A stretch of DNA of 64,000 bases from Bacteroides sp. MSB163 (GTDB lineage Bacteria > Bacteroidota > Bacteroidia > Bacteroidales > Bacteroidaceae), in NCBI RefSeq assembly GCF_036416795.1, contig NZ_CP143867.1, positions 2,658,001-2,722,000 of the forward strand. The letters run 5' to 3'. Numbering within the stretch: the first letter of the stretch is position 1; every line of letters starts with the position of its first letter. Of the stretch, positions 1-9,630 are shown piece after piece. A program made the translations under genes and the position numbers. The notes under the pieces are model-generated. The model was not told the origin of the DNA and ran no database searches. It saw only the letters and a program-made list of their open reading frames with translations.

Positions 1-578
1 AAACGGGATATATCCCCCTCATAAGATAACGAACAGAAATTAGCAGCTACATACAATGGAAGCAGGGGTATCAGAATACGTTTTACCAGTTGCAGCACGA
101 TCTCCCGGAATTGCAAGAGCAGTTCCGCAATCTCTTTCGATTTTATCCAAATGCATCCCAACCCGATCAAGACCGAGAATAGCAGAGCGGACATCACACT
201 CAACATGGGGGGAATCTCCAGGCTGAACAAGACTTCCGGCAGTTCCCTTAGGGACCCGGTGACAGACCGTATGTCCAGCAAAGGTATCACCTGATATCCT
301 ACCAGCATGGCAAAGAACGCTGCGCCTACGGACGAAAGGTATGCTAACGAGAAGGCAAAGACTATCAGCCGTGAAACACTCCCTTTCAGCGATGCGATGG
401 AAGGAGCCACGAAACCGATGATGATCAGAGGAACGAGGAAAAAAATTATCTGTCCACTGATTTGCTTAAGGACCAACACGCCCTTCATCCCCGCCTCGGG
501 GATGAAGAAGCCTGCCAGTATGCCGGCAACAACAGCCAGCAATAGTAGAACAATCGTATTGGAAAGAAGCTTACGCAT
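1..578 (-). CDS. dicarboxylate/amino acid:cation symporter (DAACS family), partial
   Basis: Membrane symporter that would import a dicarboxylate or amino acid with Na+ or H+. The visible 192 residues start MRKLLSNTIVLLLLAVVAG and contain several long hydrophobic segments (about residues 5-25, 38-60, 70-95, 120-145), with the early PEAGMKGVLVLKQISGQIIF stretch typical of GltP/DctA-type proteins. The C-terminal half, which holds the substrate-binding hairpins, lies beyond the left window edge. The start lies 11 bp after the stop of the URO-D-fold gene, so it is the last visible gene of the SusCD operon and probably carries the operon's final product across the inner membrane. The substrate cannot be told from sequence. 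Confidence 0.85.
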   Translation of the reverse strand, partial: MRKLLSNTIVLLLLAVVAGILAGFFIPEAGMKGVLVLKQISGQIIFFLVPLIIIGFVAPSIASLKGSVSRLIVFAFSLAYLSSVGAAFFAMLVGYQVIPLLDIRSVTGSLRELPEVLFSLEIPPMLSVMSALLFSVLIGLGCIWIKSKEIAELLLQFREIVLQLVKRILIPLLPLYVAANFCSLSYEGDISR

Positions 579-589
579 ATCGATATTGT

Positions 590-1621
590 TTAATGATTGT
601 AACGCCAGGAATGTACATAGTCAATGATGGCACGCAATCTATCATAGCCCGTATCACTGGGTACTGTACAGTCGGCCCCCAGAATAAAGTTGGCAGGAGC
701 ATTCTCCATCACCTTGTCCACCTCTTTCTTAGCCTCTTCCAGCGTACCGGTTGCTAAAACACCCAAGCGATCGAGACCACCGAAGACAGGGCGTTTGAAT
801 ACCTTTTGTACATGTTTCAGATCGACACTTCCATTCTCTAAATGGATTGGGGGATTGATGATGCTGGCTGGGTAATTGGCATAGTCATCAATGCTTACAT
901 AGCTGCTTCCATAGTCACAAATATGCAGGATATTGAAGGGAGCGATCTCGTTTGCCACTTCGCTAACTCGTTTGTCATACGGACGGATAACATTCTTAAA
1001 GATGGGCGTCGTACCGAAGGTTTTTGTGTCACCCCCTTGGCTGGATACATAGAATCCATCAGCTCCGCGCCGACGTGCGGCACGCAGATAATTCTCTATA
1101 CTCAGAGTTATATTTTCCAGTGCCGGACGAACAGCCTCCGGGTCTTTCTTCACCAGTTCCACAAAACTGTCACCAACCGTCTGGTGTAACAGAGAGACCG
1201 GAGAATAGACGGTAGGCAACACCAGAGCTTCACCTTTCAGCTCACGTGCCAAATCCTCGATCACTGCCAGTTGTGGTTCAAAGAACGCTTCGCCATATAC
1301 AGGAACCTTTTTCCAATCGTCGGGCGTCTTGATCTCCAAGCGGGGAACGACCACTTCGTATTGAACCTTTACGATGTCCATATTTGTGGCACGGAAGAAA
1401 TTGATATGATCTTGTACAGCCTTGGCACCCAGCTTGTGTTCAAAATGCAGGAAGAAGGCTGCCGGAACATACTGATTCGGCTTGGACTGGTCCAATACAG
1501 ACAATATCAACTCACGCTTGTTAGCTTTCTGGGCAAAAGGTTCTTGGGCTTGAGCCTGAACAGGCAATGCTATCACACTCCATGCAGACAAAACTGCAAT
1601 AAAAAACACACTTTTCTTCAT
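590..1621 (-). CDS. uroporphyrinogen decarboxylase (URO-D) fold protein with signal peptide
   Basis: About 343 residues from the chosen start MKKSVFFIAVLSAWSVIAL; an in-frame ATG ten codons earlier would place extra residues before an otherwise clean signal peptide, so I prefer 1621. The mature part belongs to the URO-D/methylcobamide methyltransferase superfamily: it has the ILHICD segment and the closing GADCTVPSDTGYDRLRAIID block, whose His and Cys match zinc ligands of the methyltransferase branch. It lacks the features expected of a true heme-pathway HemE, and export would be at odds with that role. It is preceded 28 bp upstream by the end of an IS element and followed after 11 bp by the symporter gene. 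Function unknown; a periplasmic methyl-transfer or binding role is only a guess. Confidence 0.75.
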   Translation of the reverse strand: MKKSVFFIAVLSAWSVIALPVQAQAQEPFAQKANKRELILSVLDQSKPNQYVPAAFFLHFEHKLGAKAVQDHINFFRATNMDIVKVQYEVVVPRLEIKTPDDWKKVPVYGEAFFEPQLAVIEDLARELKGEALVLPTVYSPVSLLHQTVGDSFVELVKKDPEAVRPALENITLSIENYLRAARRRGADGFYVSSQGGDTKTFGTTPIFKNVIRPYDKRVSEVANEIAPFNILHICDYGSSYVSIDDYANYPASIINPPIHLENGSVDLKHVQKVFKRPVFGGLDRLGVLATGTLEEAKKEVDKVMENAPANFILGADCTVPSDTGYDRLRAIIDYVHSWRYNH

Positions 1622-1649
1622 AATGCTATCATTAAACTGTTTACTAATC

Positions 1650-2712
1650 ATGCGAATCAGGAGTTGGCGACCTGATTCAAAAATTAAAAATTGACATATG
1701 TAAGTAGAGCGATGGCCAACTTTCCAAAGGTATGTACTAACAGTCCCTTGCTAACTCTTACTTTAGACGCTCTTTGAATTTCTGTTTTTTCATTCAGCCA
1801 GTTGAAAAAGGCTTCTATAGGCTGTCTGACCTTGGACACTGCTTTAGAGAACAAGTCTCTGGCGGCTTTATCCCTTTGTTTGAGCACTTCCGACCCTCCT
1901 TTAATCTCCTTATGTGGAGTAAGTACTTTAACCGGATTGCTTTCACCAAAGAAAGAAAAGTCGCTGTAAATCTTGTCCGCAAGAACGATCTTTCCGTACA
2001 GATATGGCACGAACTCGTTTTTGAATACGGTCAGGTCGTTGTCCGAAGCCAGTGTCAGAGCTATCATCTCAGGAAAAGTTATTCTCCCTTCCCTTCGCTG
2101 TCCTACCATGTGCAGTTTCATGCCATAGTAGTACATGTTCTTGGTAGAGCAATACCCTTTTGATGTTATCTCCGTTGCGACTTTCCCTTCCCGGTTCTTT
2201 CCTTTGCAGGTTACAATCGGCATGGAATCCACAATGGATATGAGAGAGTCGCAATCTTCGAGCTTGAATGATTGTATTATGGTTTCCACCAACACTTTAA
2301 ATGCTTCTGAAAGCATGTTTAAACGTGTATTGAATGTCTTATAAGACGGCAGTTTTGGAAACCACGATGACAGATACTCCTTGGCGAAAGTATGTATTTC
2401 CTTGATGCCGAAGTATCTCTGGCAGTAACCGCAGAACAGATAGACGGTAAGAACCTCCTCGTCTGTAAACTCGGGATTGGAGTTGTTGCAGAATCTCTGG
2501 CAGCAGAAACGTAGAGAAGACCTATAGACATCACAGATATACATATACAAACCTATTAGTTTTAACTTTTTCTCCTTAGGAATCATAATTAGAAAACAAC
2601 TGGAATTATCATTCTAATACACTGATTTTAATGAGATTACAAAAGGGTAATTAACTAAATTACAAACTTTTAAACTGTGAATCAGAAGAGATTTTCAACT
2701 TCTGATTCGCAT
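1650..2712 (-). mobile_element. IS982-like insertion sequence, complete
   Basis: One transposase gene flanked by terminal inverted repeats: 1650-1666 (ATGCGAATCAGGAGTTG) and 2696-2712, matching 16 of 17 bases. Both ends also fold on themselves: GAATCAGG/CCTGATTC at 1654-1661 and 1671-1678, and GAATCAGAAG/CTTCTGATTC at 2679-2688 and 2699-2708. No clear target duplication is visible (only a weak AATC on both sides). The element sits between the M20 amidohydrolase stop (2719) and the URO-D start (1621), in the same orientation as the operon, so it probably splits the transcript without damaging a coding sequence. Confidence 0.8.
1684..2586 (-). CDS. IS982-like transposase
   Basis: 300 residues, the usual length for this family. 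It carries the early FTDEEVLTVYLFCGYCQRYFG block and a DDE catalytic triad: D in VDSMP (about residue 117), D in LADKIYSD (about 198) and E in RQPIEAFFNWL (about 254). The KNMYYYGMKLH stretch before the second Asp is typical. Complete open frame with both element ends present, so the copy may still be active. Confidence 0.85.
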   Translation of the reverse strand: MIPKEKKLKLIGLYMYICDVYRSSLRFCCQRFCNNSNPEFTDEEVLTVYLFCGYCQRYFGIKEIHTFAKEYLSSWFPKLPSYKTFNTRLNMLSEAFKVLVETIIQSFKLEDCDSLISIVDSMPIVTCKGKNREGKVATEITSKGYCSTKNMYYYGMKLHMVGQRREGRITFPEMIALTLASDNDLTVFKNEFVPYLYGKIVLADKIYSDFSFFGESNPVKVLTPHKEIKGGSEVLKQRDKAARDLFSKAVSKVRQPIEAFFNWLNEKTEIQRASKVRVSKGLLVHTFGKLAIALLTYVNF

Positions 2713-2718
2713 AAATCA

Positions 2719-4185
2719 TTATTTCTGTTTTATTCTGTAGTCCAGTGCCGGTTTACGATCGCCCAGCAAAGGCTCATACTTGAAGTTACTACCTCGGCGT
2801 TGTTCAAACTCCGCCTTTACCCGTTCCACTAACTGCGGATGCGTATACAGTTCTATGGCAGACAACGCAAAAACCTTAGCGGCATTTATCAAGCTTTTGG
2901 TTCCGATGGTGGTACCTGCAGAAGCCGCGTTCTGCCAACTGTGACCTGCACTGCCCGGAATAAAAGCCGCCGTTCCGAAACTCGCGGTAGGAACATTCCA
3001 ACTTACATCGCCAACATCGCTCGAGCCACCTCCCTCGGAAGTGAATTCCTGCTGCAAGGGCCGTATGGCAAGTGCCTTGTCCAGTATGCTCTCCGGTTGT
3101 CCCAGTGTTTTTACGATTTCACGGGCAAAGGTCCGTTCGCGTTCATCATACTCCACACCTCCTACCAGTTCCAATTTATTTTGCAATACCTCCGACAAGG
3201 TCCGGTTATACAAATGCTCATAAAATCCGGCGATAATCTCCACCTCTACAGTGGTTTGGGTACCCAATGCGGCTCCTTGTGCAGCTGCTCCTATCCACTC
3301 CGTCAAGCCTTTCAAAATGTCGCGTTTGGGACTACGTATATAGTAAGACACTTTGGCATAATCCGGAACTACGTTAGGAGCCTCCCCACCGTTCGTAATC
3401 ACGTAATGGATGCGGGAAGAGGTGGGCACATGCTCCCGCAACAAGTTGACCATATAATCGAATGCTTCAACACCATCCAATGCCGAACGTCCTTTGTCCG
3501 GACTGCCGGCAGCATGTGCCGGAATGCCACGAAATGTATAGTCTATCATCTGTATGGCAGTTCCTGTACCGGTCTTCACGCTATTTTCTGTGGCAGGATG
3601 CCAATCGAGCACAATATCGACCCCACTGAACAAGCCGTCACGTACCATGTAGACCTTTCCACCACCACCCTCTTCGGCTGGTGTGCCATATACCTTGACA
3701 GTACCTTCATGCCCGGTTGCAGCCAACCACTCCTTAATGGCAACCGCTCCTGCCACCGAAGCGCTTCCAAATACATTGTGACCGCACGCATGTCCGGCTC
3801 CTCCCTCTACCAATGGCTTACGATAAGGTACCGTGTCTTGCGACATACCGGGCAGGGCATCAAACTCTGCCAAGATGGCAATCACAGGAGAGCCGTGCCC
3901 GTAAGTAGCCACATACGCAGTGGGCATACCCGCCACTCCGCTTTCGATGGCAAACCCTTTCTCGCGCAGATGGTCCTGGTGTTTCCTGCTGCTTTCTGTT
4001 TCCAGGAATCCCAGTTCCGGGTTGCTCCATATACTTTTCTGCAACCGGTTATACACCCCGAACGAACGGTTCAGGTATGAAATGGCTGCATTATTGAGTT
4101 CTTTGTCTTTTGCCGTCTTCTTTTGAGCAAAACTTCCGGACACCAATGTTGCCAAGAAGAATGTTGTAATAAAAATCTTTTTCAT
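2719..4185 (-). CDS. exported M20D-family amidohydrolase (AbgB-like)
   Basis: 488 residues starting with a signal peptide (MKKIFITTFFLATLVSGSFAQ). It is a metallo-amidohydrolase of the M20D group, closest in character to AbgB, the p-aminobenzoyl-glutamate hydrolase subunit: the metal-binding GHACGHNVFG motif, the PAEEGGGGK segment with the general base Glu pair, DIVLDWHPAT, the dimerization domain opening with RGIPAHAAGSPDKGRSALDG, and the last metal-binding region PGSAGHSWQ. AbgB-type enzymes release an amino acid from an N-acyl or N-carbamoyl conjugate; substrate here unknown. Lies 35 bp after the Tat-exported gene and before the IS. Together with the outer-membrane SusCD pair this suggests cleavage of an imported amide in the periplasm. 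Confidence 0.85.
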   Translation of the reverse strand: MKKIFITTFFLATLVSGSFAQKKTAKDKELNNAAISYLNRSFGVYNRLQKSIWSNPELGFLETESSRKHQDHLREKGFAIESGVAGMPTAYVATYGHGSPVIAILAEFDALPGMSQDTVPYRKPLVEGGAGHACGHNVFGSASVAGAVAIKEWLAATGHEGTVKVYGTPAEEGGGGKVYMVRDGLFSGVDIVLDWHPATENSVKTGTGTAIQMIDYTFRGIPAHAAGSPDKGRSALDGVEAFDYMVNLLREHVPTSSRIHYVITNGGEAPNVVPDYAKVSYYIRSPKRDILKGLTEWIGAAAQGAALGTQTTVEVEIIAGFYEHLYNRTLSEVLQNKLELVGGVEYDERERTFAREIVKTLGQPESILDKALAIRPLQQEFTSEGGGSSDVGDVSWNVPTASFGTAAFIPGSAGHSWQNAASAGTTIGTKSLINAAKVFALSAIELYTHPQLVERVKAEFEQRRGSNFKYEPLLGDRKPALDYRIKQK

Positions 4186-4220
4186 TTCTTACTCGTTTAA
4201 AGTTTATCGGCGATAAAGGG

Positions 4221-4853
4221 TTATGCATTACGTTTCCCATAGGTGAATTCGCCTTGTTTCACTTTGTCACTCTCGAAATATTCCCGCTCACAGGAACTGT
4301 CTCCCCAAAGCAGGTTTTTAGTAATACGATGAGAAGTCGTACGTGTAAAGTTCTCGATGTTTGTAGTATCTATCACATCGCAAAACAGAGGTGCAAAACG
4401 CTTGAACCATGGATATTCATCATAATATTGCAACCATATTTCTGCGTAAGGGCATGTCACGCCACCCATTGCCGGTGTCCAGCTATCCCATGCACTACGA
4501 GCCAAGTCCGTCACTTTCCGGAAGTTCTCCAATGTCGGTTCCAAGCCCTGCCTGCGAGCTTCTTCCCGCATTCGGTCGCTACGGTCCAGGCTTAACTCAA
4601 AAACAATCCGTTGTACAAGAGGAAAAGCTTCCTTCTCACCCAGTACATCGACCAATGACTTGCATACGTGGAAATATTGCAAAGCAAACTGGTAACATGC
4701 CTTACGGGTTTCGCGCACTTGTGCGGGGAGATAGGTAATCCCTTCCGTATCCAGCTGAGATGTGGATGCAACAGCACGAAACAGGTTACCACCAACCAGA
4801 AGACCTGCTGACAGCAATCCTCCCTTCTTTAAAAAATCTCTGCGATTGCTCAT
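4221..4853 (-). CDS. Tat-exported protein resembling L-2-amino-thiazoline-4-carboxylate (ATC) hydrolase
   Basis: 210 residues. The N-terminus has a twin-arginine signal, NRRDFLKKG followed by a hydrophobic stretch ending AVAS. The body ends with a pattern I associate with the ATC hydrolase family: FCDVID, then a conserved Phe-Arg stretch, then LLWGDSSCEREYF with a Cys near the end. Known ATC hydrolases open a thiazoline ring to give N-carbamoyl-cysteine, which an amidohydrolase then turns into cysteine. The gene is directly followed by an M20 amidohydrolase and lies near a sulfur-metabolism cluster, which agrees with that chemistry. The family call is from memory and moderate; Tat export implies folding before export or a bound cofactor. 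Confidence 0.55.
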   Translation of the reverse strand: MSNRRDFLKKGGLLSAGLLVGGNLFRAVASTSQLDTEGITYLPAQVRETRKACYQFALQYFHVCKSLVDVLGEKEAFPLVQRIVFELSLDRSDRMREEARRQGLEPTLENFRKVTDLARSAWDSWTPAMGGVTCPYAEIWLQYYDEYPWFKRFAPLFCDVIDTTNIENFTRTTSHRITKNLLWGDSSCEREYFESDKVKQGEFTYGKRNA

Positions 4854-4914
4854 GTTCTTACTTCATTTGAAATCATATAAAACAAGTTATTGTCTCTATG
4901 GATATCCCGACTGC

Positions 4915-6435
4915 CTATTCAAATCCTTCATAGGGAGATGCCCCGGTTTCTCCAGAGTAGCCCCAATTTTGCGTCAACTTGGGGTTCAACGAAATCTGGC
5001 TTCCCGGAATGGGATACAGATAATTCTTGAAAGAGATATCGGGTTTGTCTCGTTTCAGGGTTTTCACCAAGATGTGCCATCTTACCAGGTCGAACCAACG
5101 TTGCCCTTCAAGAATAAACTCATTGAAACGTTCCTGTTGCAACCGCTCACGAAATTCAGACTGCGAAAGTCCTGCCGGCAAATCGTGCATAGAAGGAACG
5201 GTAACCGGAAAATGGCGATAGGCGCGACGACGTACCTGGTTAATAGCCTCATAAGCATTGGAAGTAGGACCATTCAACTCATTCTCGGCTTCTGCTTTGA
5301 TAAGAAGCACTTCCGCATACCGGATATAGACATTATTTGTATTCCGTCCGGCAAATTGGTTCTTGGCATAGTTGATGGTATCTATGTACTTGCGAAACAG
5401 CGGGACTTTAAACGTAAAGTATTCATTCGTATTGGGATTCCACAGACGTTTTGCCCAACTGCCGGCTTTGCGTTGATCGGCGTCATCCATTTCTTCGTAG
5501 AAACGGACATCGTTGGTGATAAGTACCGGTTCGGAATCGCTCCATCCCATCGCAAAGGTACAGTGCCCGGTGACATTGCTCAACTCGGCATGCTGGATAG
5601 AGAAGATGTGCTCAGGACCGTTTTTCTTGTCTACTGCATGCAGTTCTGTAAAATCCTCTACCAGCCTGTACTTATTGGAAGCAATAACACAGTCGGCATA
5701 TTCAATGGACTTGGCATAAAAGTCACGGCTTTCGGCTTTACCGCGGGGAGATGCCGTCTGTGCCCACGTAAGATACACCTTGGATAAAGTGGCGAGTGCC
5801 GCACCGTTGGTAGCTCTTCCCTCCGTACTTTCCGAAAAGACATCGGGCAAATGCGAAGCCCCCTCCAAATCGGAAACTATCTGGGCATACACTTCATCGA
5901 CCGGGGTACGCGTGCTTCCTTCTCCCTCACCGTCATGCAAGATTAGAGGTACATCACCCCACCAACGGACGATATTGAAATAGAACAAGGCACGAAGGAA
6001 TTTAGCTTCATTGATGTACCGGTCACGTACGGTTACATCTATATTATCGTTTTCCGAAAGGCGGTCTATGACGATATTGGCACGGTTGATACCGATATAA
6101 GACTCCGCCCAACCATCTTCCACAAAAATATTATTGGGTTGCACTGCCATGTTACTGAGTTCCCGGATGTGGGCACTGTTGGTATTGGCACCGGCACGTA
6201 CATATTCCGTTGTAAGGTCTCCCATGTAGATAGTCAGATTTTGGTACATTCCCTGAAAATCTGTCGACCAATTGGTAAGAATGGCATAGATACCGTTCAC
6301 CGCACTTTCAGCATCCTCCGCCGTATTGTAAAACAGGTTTTTGTCGATGGAACTTGCCGGATTGATGTCAAGGTCTGCGCAACTGCTTGCCCCGAGCAAG
6401 GCACCTATATATAAAGCATATATTATCTTTTTCAT
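4915..6435 (-). CDS. SusD/RagB-like outer-membrane nutrient-binding lipoprotein
   Basis: 506 residues with a lipoprotein signal MKKIIYALYIGALLGASSC, the Cys being the lipidation site. Typical SusD features are present: ANLDINPASS-like start (ADLDINPASSID), the AEDAESAVNGIY helix, ARFLRALFYFNIVRWWGDVPL-type TPR block (EAKFLRALFYF), RYAEVLLIKAEAENELNG, and the C-terminal ERFNEFILEGQRWFDLVRW and YPIPGSQISLNPKLTQNWGY blocks. It caps the SusC transporter 46 bp upstream and captures the substrate at the cell surface. It lies in one operon with periplasmic hydrolases. Confidence 0.93.
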   Translation of the reverse strand: MKKIIYALYIGALLGASSCADLDINPASSIDKNLFYNTAEDAESAVNGIYAILTNWSTDFQGMYQNLTIYMGDLTTEYVRAGANTNSAHIRELSNMAVQPNNIFVEDGWAESYIGINRANIVIDRLSENDNIDVTVRDRYINEAKFLRALFYFNIVRWWGDVPLILHDGEGEGSTRTPVDEVYAQIVSDLEGASHLPDVFSESTEGRATNGAALATLSKVYLTWAQTASPRGKAESRDFYAKSIEYADCVIASNKYRLVEDFTELHAVDKKNGPEHIFSIQHAELSNVTGHCTFAMGWSDSEPVLITNDVRFYEEMDDADQRKAGSWAKRLWNPNTNEYFTFKVPLFRKYIDTINYAKNQFAGRNTNNVYIRYAEVLLIKAEAENELNGPTSNAYEAINQVRRRAYRHFPVTVPSMHDLPAGLSQSEFRERLQQERFNEFILEGQRWFDLVRWHILVKTLKRDKPDISFKNYLYPIPGSQISLNPKLTQNWGYSGETGASPYEGFE

Positions 6436-6481
6436 ATCTCAAGATTTTTAAATAACGAACTATTATGCAATCATTTGCGAC

Positions 6482-9400
6482 TTACAAGGTGAGGTTAACA
6501 CCAAACTGTACGGTCTTGGCAGAAGGATAAGTACCGAAATCGACACCTTGGTACAGACCGCTGCTCTCGTCTACCCCATTCCGGTTGGATTCCGGGTCGT
6601 AACCGGAATACTTGGTCAGTGTAAAGAAATTCTGCAAGGATACGAACAGCCTCAATTTAGCATCCGGAGTAATGTGTTTCAACGGCAAGTTATAACCTAA
6701 TGTCACATTACGTACTTTCAGGAAAGAGGCATCCTCCACATATCGGTCATCGGACACAATAGAAGTCGAATTGCTTGCCTTCGGAATCGTATTTGAAGGG
6801 TTGTCCTCCGTCCAACGGTTGACAACAGACTTTAAGGAGTTGTACGAAGTACTGGTCTTCTCAAAACGGGCACGCAACGTATTGAAAAGCTTGTTGCCAT
6901 AGCTGCCATGCAAAGAAATGAAAAGGTCGAAATTGCGATAACTCAACGTAGTGTTGAAACCGCCGGTAAACTTAGGCTGGCTGTTGCCCAAGATGGTACG
7001 GTCTTGTTCGTTTACCACTCCATCATGATTCACATCCTCATATTTCACCACACCGGGAGCCAATGCCTCGGTAGATTGTGGAGGGAGTTTACTGATATCT
7101 TCGTCTTTTTGCACAATGCCCACAAACTTATACCCGTAAAAAGAGCCGAGGGGTTCTCCTTTTTTCACGATAAGGGGCTGTATATACTGAAGGGTTCCGA
7201 TTCCGTTGAACGACGGGAAGAAAGATTCGGCATCCCCCAGGCTCTCCACCCGGTTGGCATTCGTGGCGAAATTAACAGACGCCTTCCAGTTCCAGTTTTT
7301 CTGCTGGAGCAAGATTCCTGTCGCTTCGAACTCGATACCTTTATTCGATACACTACCGATATTGCGTAGTGCCGAACTGAAACCGGTAGAAGATTCAATA
7401 GGTACATCAAGCAACAAATCAGACGTTTTCTTGTAATAAGCATCAATGGTGAAAGTCAACCGGCTGTCAAAGAATCCCGTACTCAGACCGATGTTATAGG
7501 AAGCTGTCGTTTCCCATTTCAGATTCGGGTTAGGCAGGTTCTCTACCACATAAGCTGTCACAGGAACATCGTTAAAGTAATAAGTGTTGGGAACAATATT
7601 GGCTATATAACGAAAATCACCGATTTCCTGATTTCCCACTACACCTCCATTCAAACGCAGTTGCAAGAAAGATACTTGCTTGCCCAAATGAAGGAAACGC
7701 TCTTTGTCGATGTTCCAGGAAAGACCTACGGAAGGGAAATAACCCCATTGATGTCCTTTAGCAAAACGTGAAGAGCCGTCGGCACGCAATGTCACTGTGG
7801 CATTATAACGTTGGTCGAAAGAATAAGTGACACGTCCCAGTACAGAATTCAACGTAGAACTATAGGATTCACTGGTGGGGAACAAAGGCGTTCCGCCACT
7901 TGCCAGATTGTTATAACCGGTAGCATCATTGGCAAATCCGTAAGACGAAGCAGAGGAACCGCGCTTGTCGGTACGTTGTGCCGTATATCCGACCAAGGCA
8001 GAGAATGAGTGCAAGTTACGGAAGACACGACTATAGTTGGCTGTATATTCCGATTGCCAAGTATAAACCGATTTATGCCCGATGGCAGCCAAACCGTTCT
8101 TTGACGCTCCCGGCGTAGTGTACGACGGTGCATAATTGCTTTGGCGGGTATTGCTCAAGTCTAATCCCAGATTGGCTTTCAATGTCAACCCACGGAGCAG
8201 TTCGTACTCGGCATAGGCGATGGCCAAGATGCGGGTATTCTCAGTCAGCGTTTTCACGTTCTCCAAGTCGGATATCGGATTGGGGACCTTACCATTGTAA
8301 GACACCGTACTTAGTTCGTTCGGCTCATAGTTGAATCTGCCGTCTTCGGCATAGATAGGAATAATAGGAATATTCGAAATGGCAGACACCCACGTGTTCG
8401 GAGCATTGTTCTCGTTCCTGTTACGTAACCCATTCAGTTGGGTAAATGCTCCCGAAATCGTAATACCCACCTTTAACTTCTCTAGCAAGTCACGGTCATA
8501 GTTGATACGTCCGTTATAACGCTTCAAGTCCGTCCCCCGGATGATACCATCTTGATGTTTGTAATTACCTGAAATGGAGTAACGGGAACGTTCGTCACCA
8601 CCAATAACAGAGAGCTGGTGTTCTTGCGTGAAACCGGTTCTCAAGGCTGCGTCTTGCCAGTCATAGCCCTGTTCGTTCTCCGGCAGAGGAAGCTGCAACT
8701 CGGGTGTACCTTCCGAAGTACGGATTTCGTTATACAGCTCCGTCCATTCGCGGGCATTGAGAAACTCCATCTTTTTACCGATGTGCTGCCAGCCGAAGTT
8801 CGCCTGATAGCTGATGTTATCCTTGCCGCGCTTGCCTTTTTTGGTGGTCACAATGATGACACCGTTGGCCCCTCTTGTACCATAGATGGCAGTCGCACTG
8901 ACATCCTTCAAGACTTCAATGCTCTCAATGTCTGACGGATTGATAAAAGAGAGCGGGTCCAGCGTAGCGTCACTGCCACCGGCATCGGTGCGGTTGGCGG
9001 TGACATCGTTATAGATAATGAAACCGTCGATGACGTAAAGCGGTTCATTGCCTCCCGTAATGGAGTTGCCACCACGGATGCGGATAGTAGAAGATGCTCC
9101 AGGCTGCCCGGAAGTAACCGACACGTTCAGACCAGCCACCGCACCCGCCAACGCACTCTCCACAGAGGGAGGTGTCTGTTTCAGCAAGTCCTTATTGACG
9201 GTAGAGATGGCACTGGTCAGTTCTTGCCGTTTCTGTACGCCATAACCCACTACCACCACCTCTTGCAACACATCGGTAGTCTCTGTCAACGAAATCAAGA
9301 TCGGTTCGCTATTGTCATAAACATCCACCTGCTGGCTGCGGTATCCCACAAAGCTAACGTTGATGACGGCAGGCAACTCCTTGACACTGACAACGAAGTT

Positions 9401-9580
9401 ACCGTCGATGTCGGTCAGTGCCCCCGAATGTTCGTCTACCACCGAGAGGGCAGCCCCTATCACCGGCTCATTGTTGTTGGCATCGAGTACACGTCCTTTC
9501 ACTTGGATTTGCGCAAAGGCTCCCCCGACTATCCCGCCAAGCAACAGCAGGATAGTCCCCAAACGATATATAATTTGCAT
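6482..9580 (-). CDS. SusC/RagA-like TonB-dependent outer-membrane transporter
   Basis: 1032 residues. Signal peptide to about residue 23 (AFAQ), then a carboxypeptidase-D-like regulatory domain (IQVKGRVLDANNNEPVIGA), a TonB box region around EVVVVGYG, the plug domain (SGQPGASSTIRIRGGNSI and PLYVIDGF, IESIEVLKDVSATAIYGTRG) and a long beta barrel ending in an aromatic-rich strand (TVQFGVNLTL). It imports the SusD-bound ligand using TonB energy. It is preceded 50 bp upstream by the phosphate-type binding protein gene and followed by the susD gene, all same strand. The full length and intact frame suggest activity. Confidence 0.95.
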   Translation of the reverse strand: MQIIYRLGTILLLLGGIVGGAFAQIQVKGRVLDANNNEPVIGAALSVVDEHSGALTDIDGNFVVSVKELPAVINVSFVGYRSQQVDVYDNSEPILISLTETTDVLQEVVVVGYGVQKRQELTSAISTVNKDLLKQTPPSVESALAGAVAGLNVSVTSGQPGASSTIRIRGGNSITGGNEPLYVIDGFIIYNDVTANRTDAGGSDATLDPLSFINPSDIESIEVLKDVSATAIYGTRGANGVIIVTTKKGKRGKDNISYQANFGWQHIGKKMEFLNAREWTELYNEIRTSEGTPELQLPLPENEQGYDWQDAALRTGFTQEHQLSVIGGDERSRYSISGNYKHQDGIIRGTDLKRYNGRINYDRDLLEKLKVGITISGAFTQLNGLRNRNENNAPNTWVSAISNIPIIPIYAEDGRFNYEPNELSTVSYNGKVPNPISDLENVKTLTENTRILAIAYAEYELLRGLTLKANLGLDLSNTRQSNYAPSYTTPGASKNGLAAIGHKSVYTWQSEYTANYSRVFRNLHSFSALVGYTAQRTDKRGSSASSYGFANDATGYNNLASGGTPLFPTSESYSSTLNSVLGRVTYSFDQRYNATVTLRADGSSRFAKGHQWGYFPSVGLSWNIDKERFLHLGKQVSFLQLRLNGGVVGNQEIGDFRYIANIVPNTYYFNDVPVTAYVVENLPNPNLKWETTASYNIGLSTGFFDSRLTFTIDAYYKKTSDLLLDVPIESSTGFSSALRNIGSVSNKGIEFEATGILLQQKNWNWKASVNFATNANRVESLGDAESFFPSFNGIGTLQYIQPLIVKKGEPLGSFYGYKFVGIVQKDEDISKLPPQSTEALAPGVVKYEDVNHDGVVNEQDRTILGNSQPKFTGGFNTTLSYRNFDLFISLHGSYGNKLFNTLRARFEKTSTSYNSLKSVVNRWTEDNPSNTIPKASNSTSIVSDDRYVEDASFLKVRNVTLGYNLPLKHITPDAKLRLFVSLQNFFTLTKYSGYDPESNRNGVDESSGLYQGVDFGTYPSAKTVQFGVNLTL

Positions 9581-9630
9581 GATTGTACTTTGATTTAGTT
9601 GTATTTATATTTGTTGTCTTTACCGATTCG

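Noticed and set aside
2839..5787. Long open frames on the plus strand opposite the M20 and SusD genes (up to 413 and 341 codons)
   Set aside because: They lie fully antisense to well-supported genes, have no recognisable domains and poor amino-acid make-up (His/Cys/Arg-rich).
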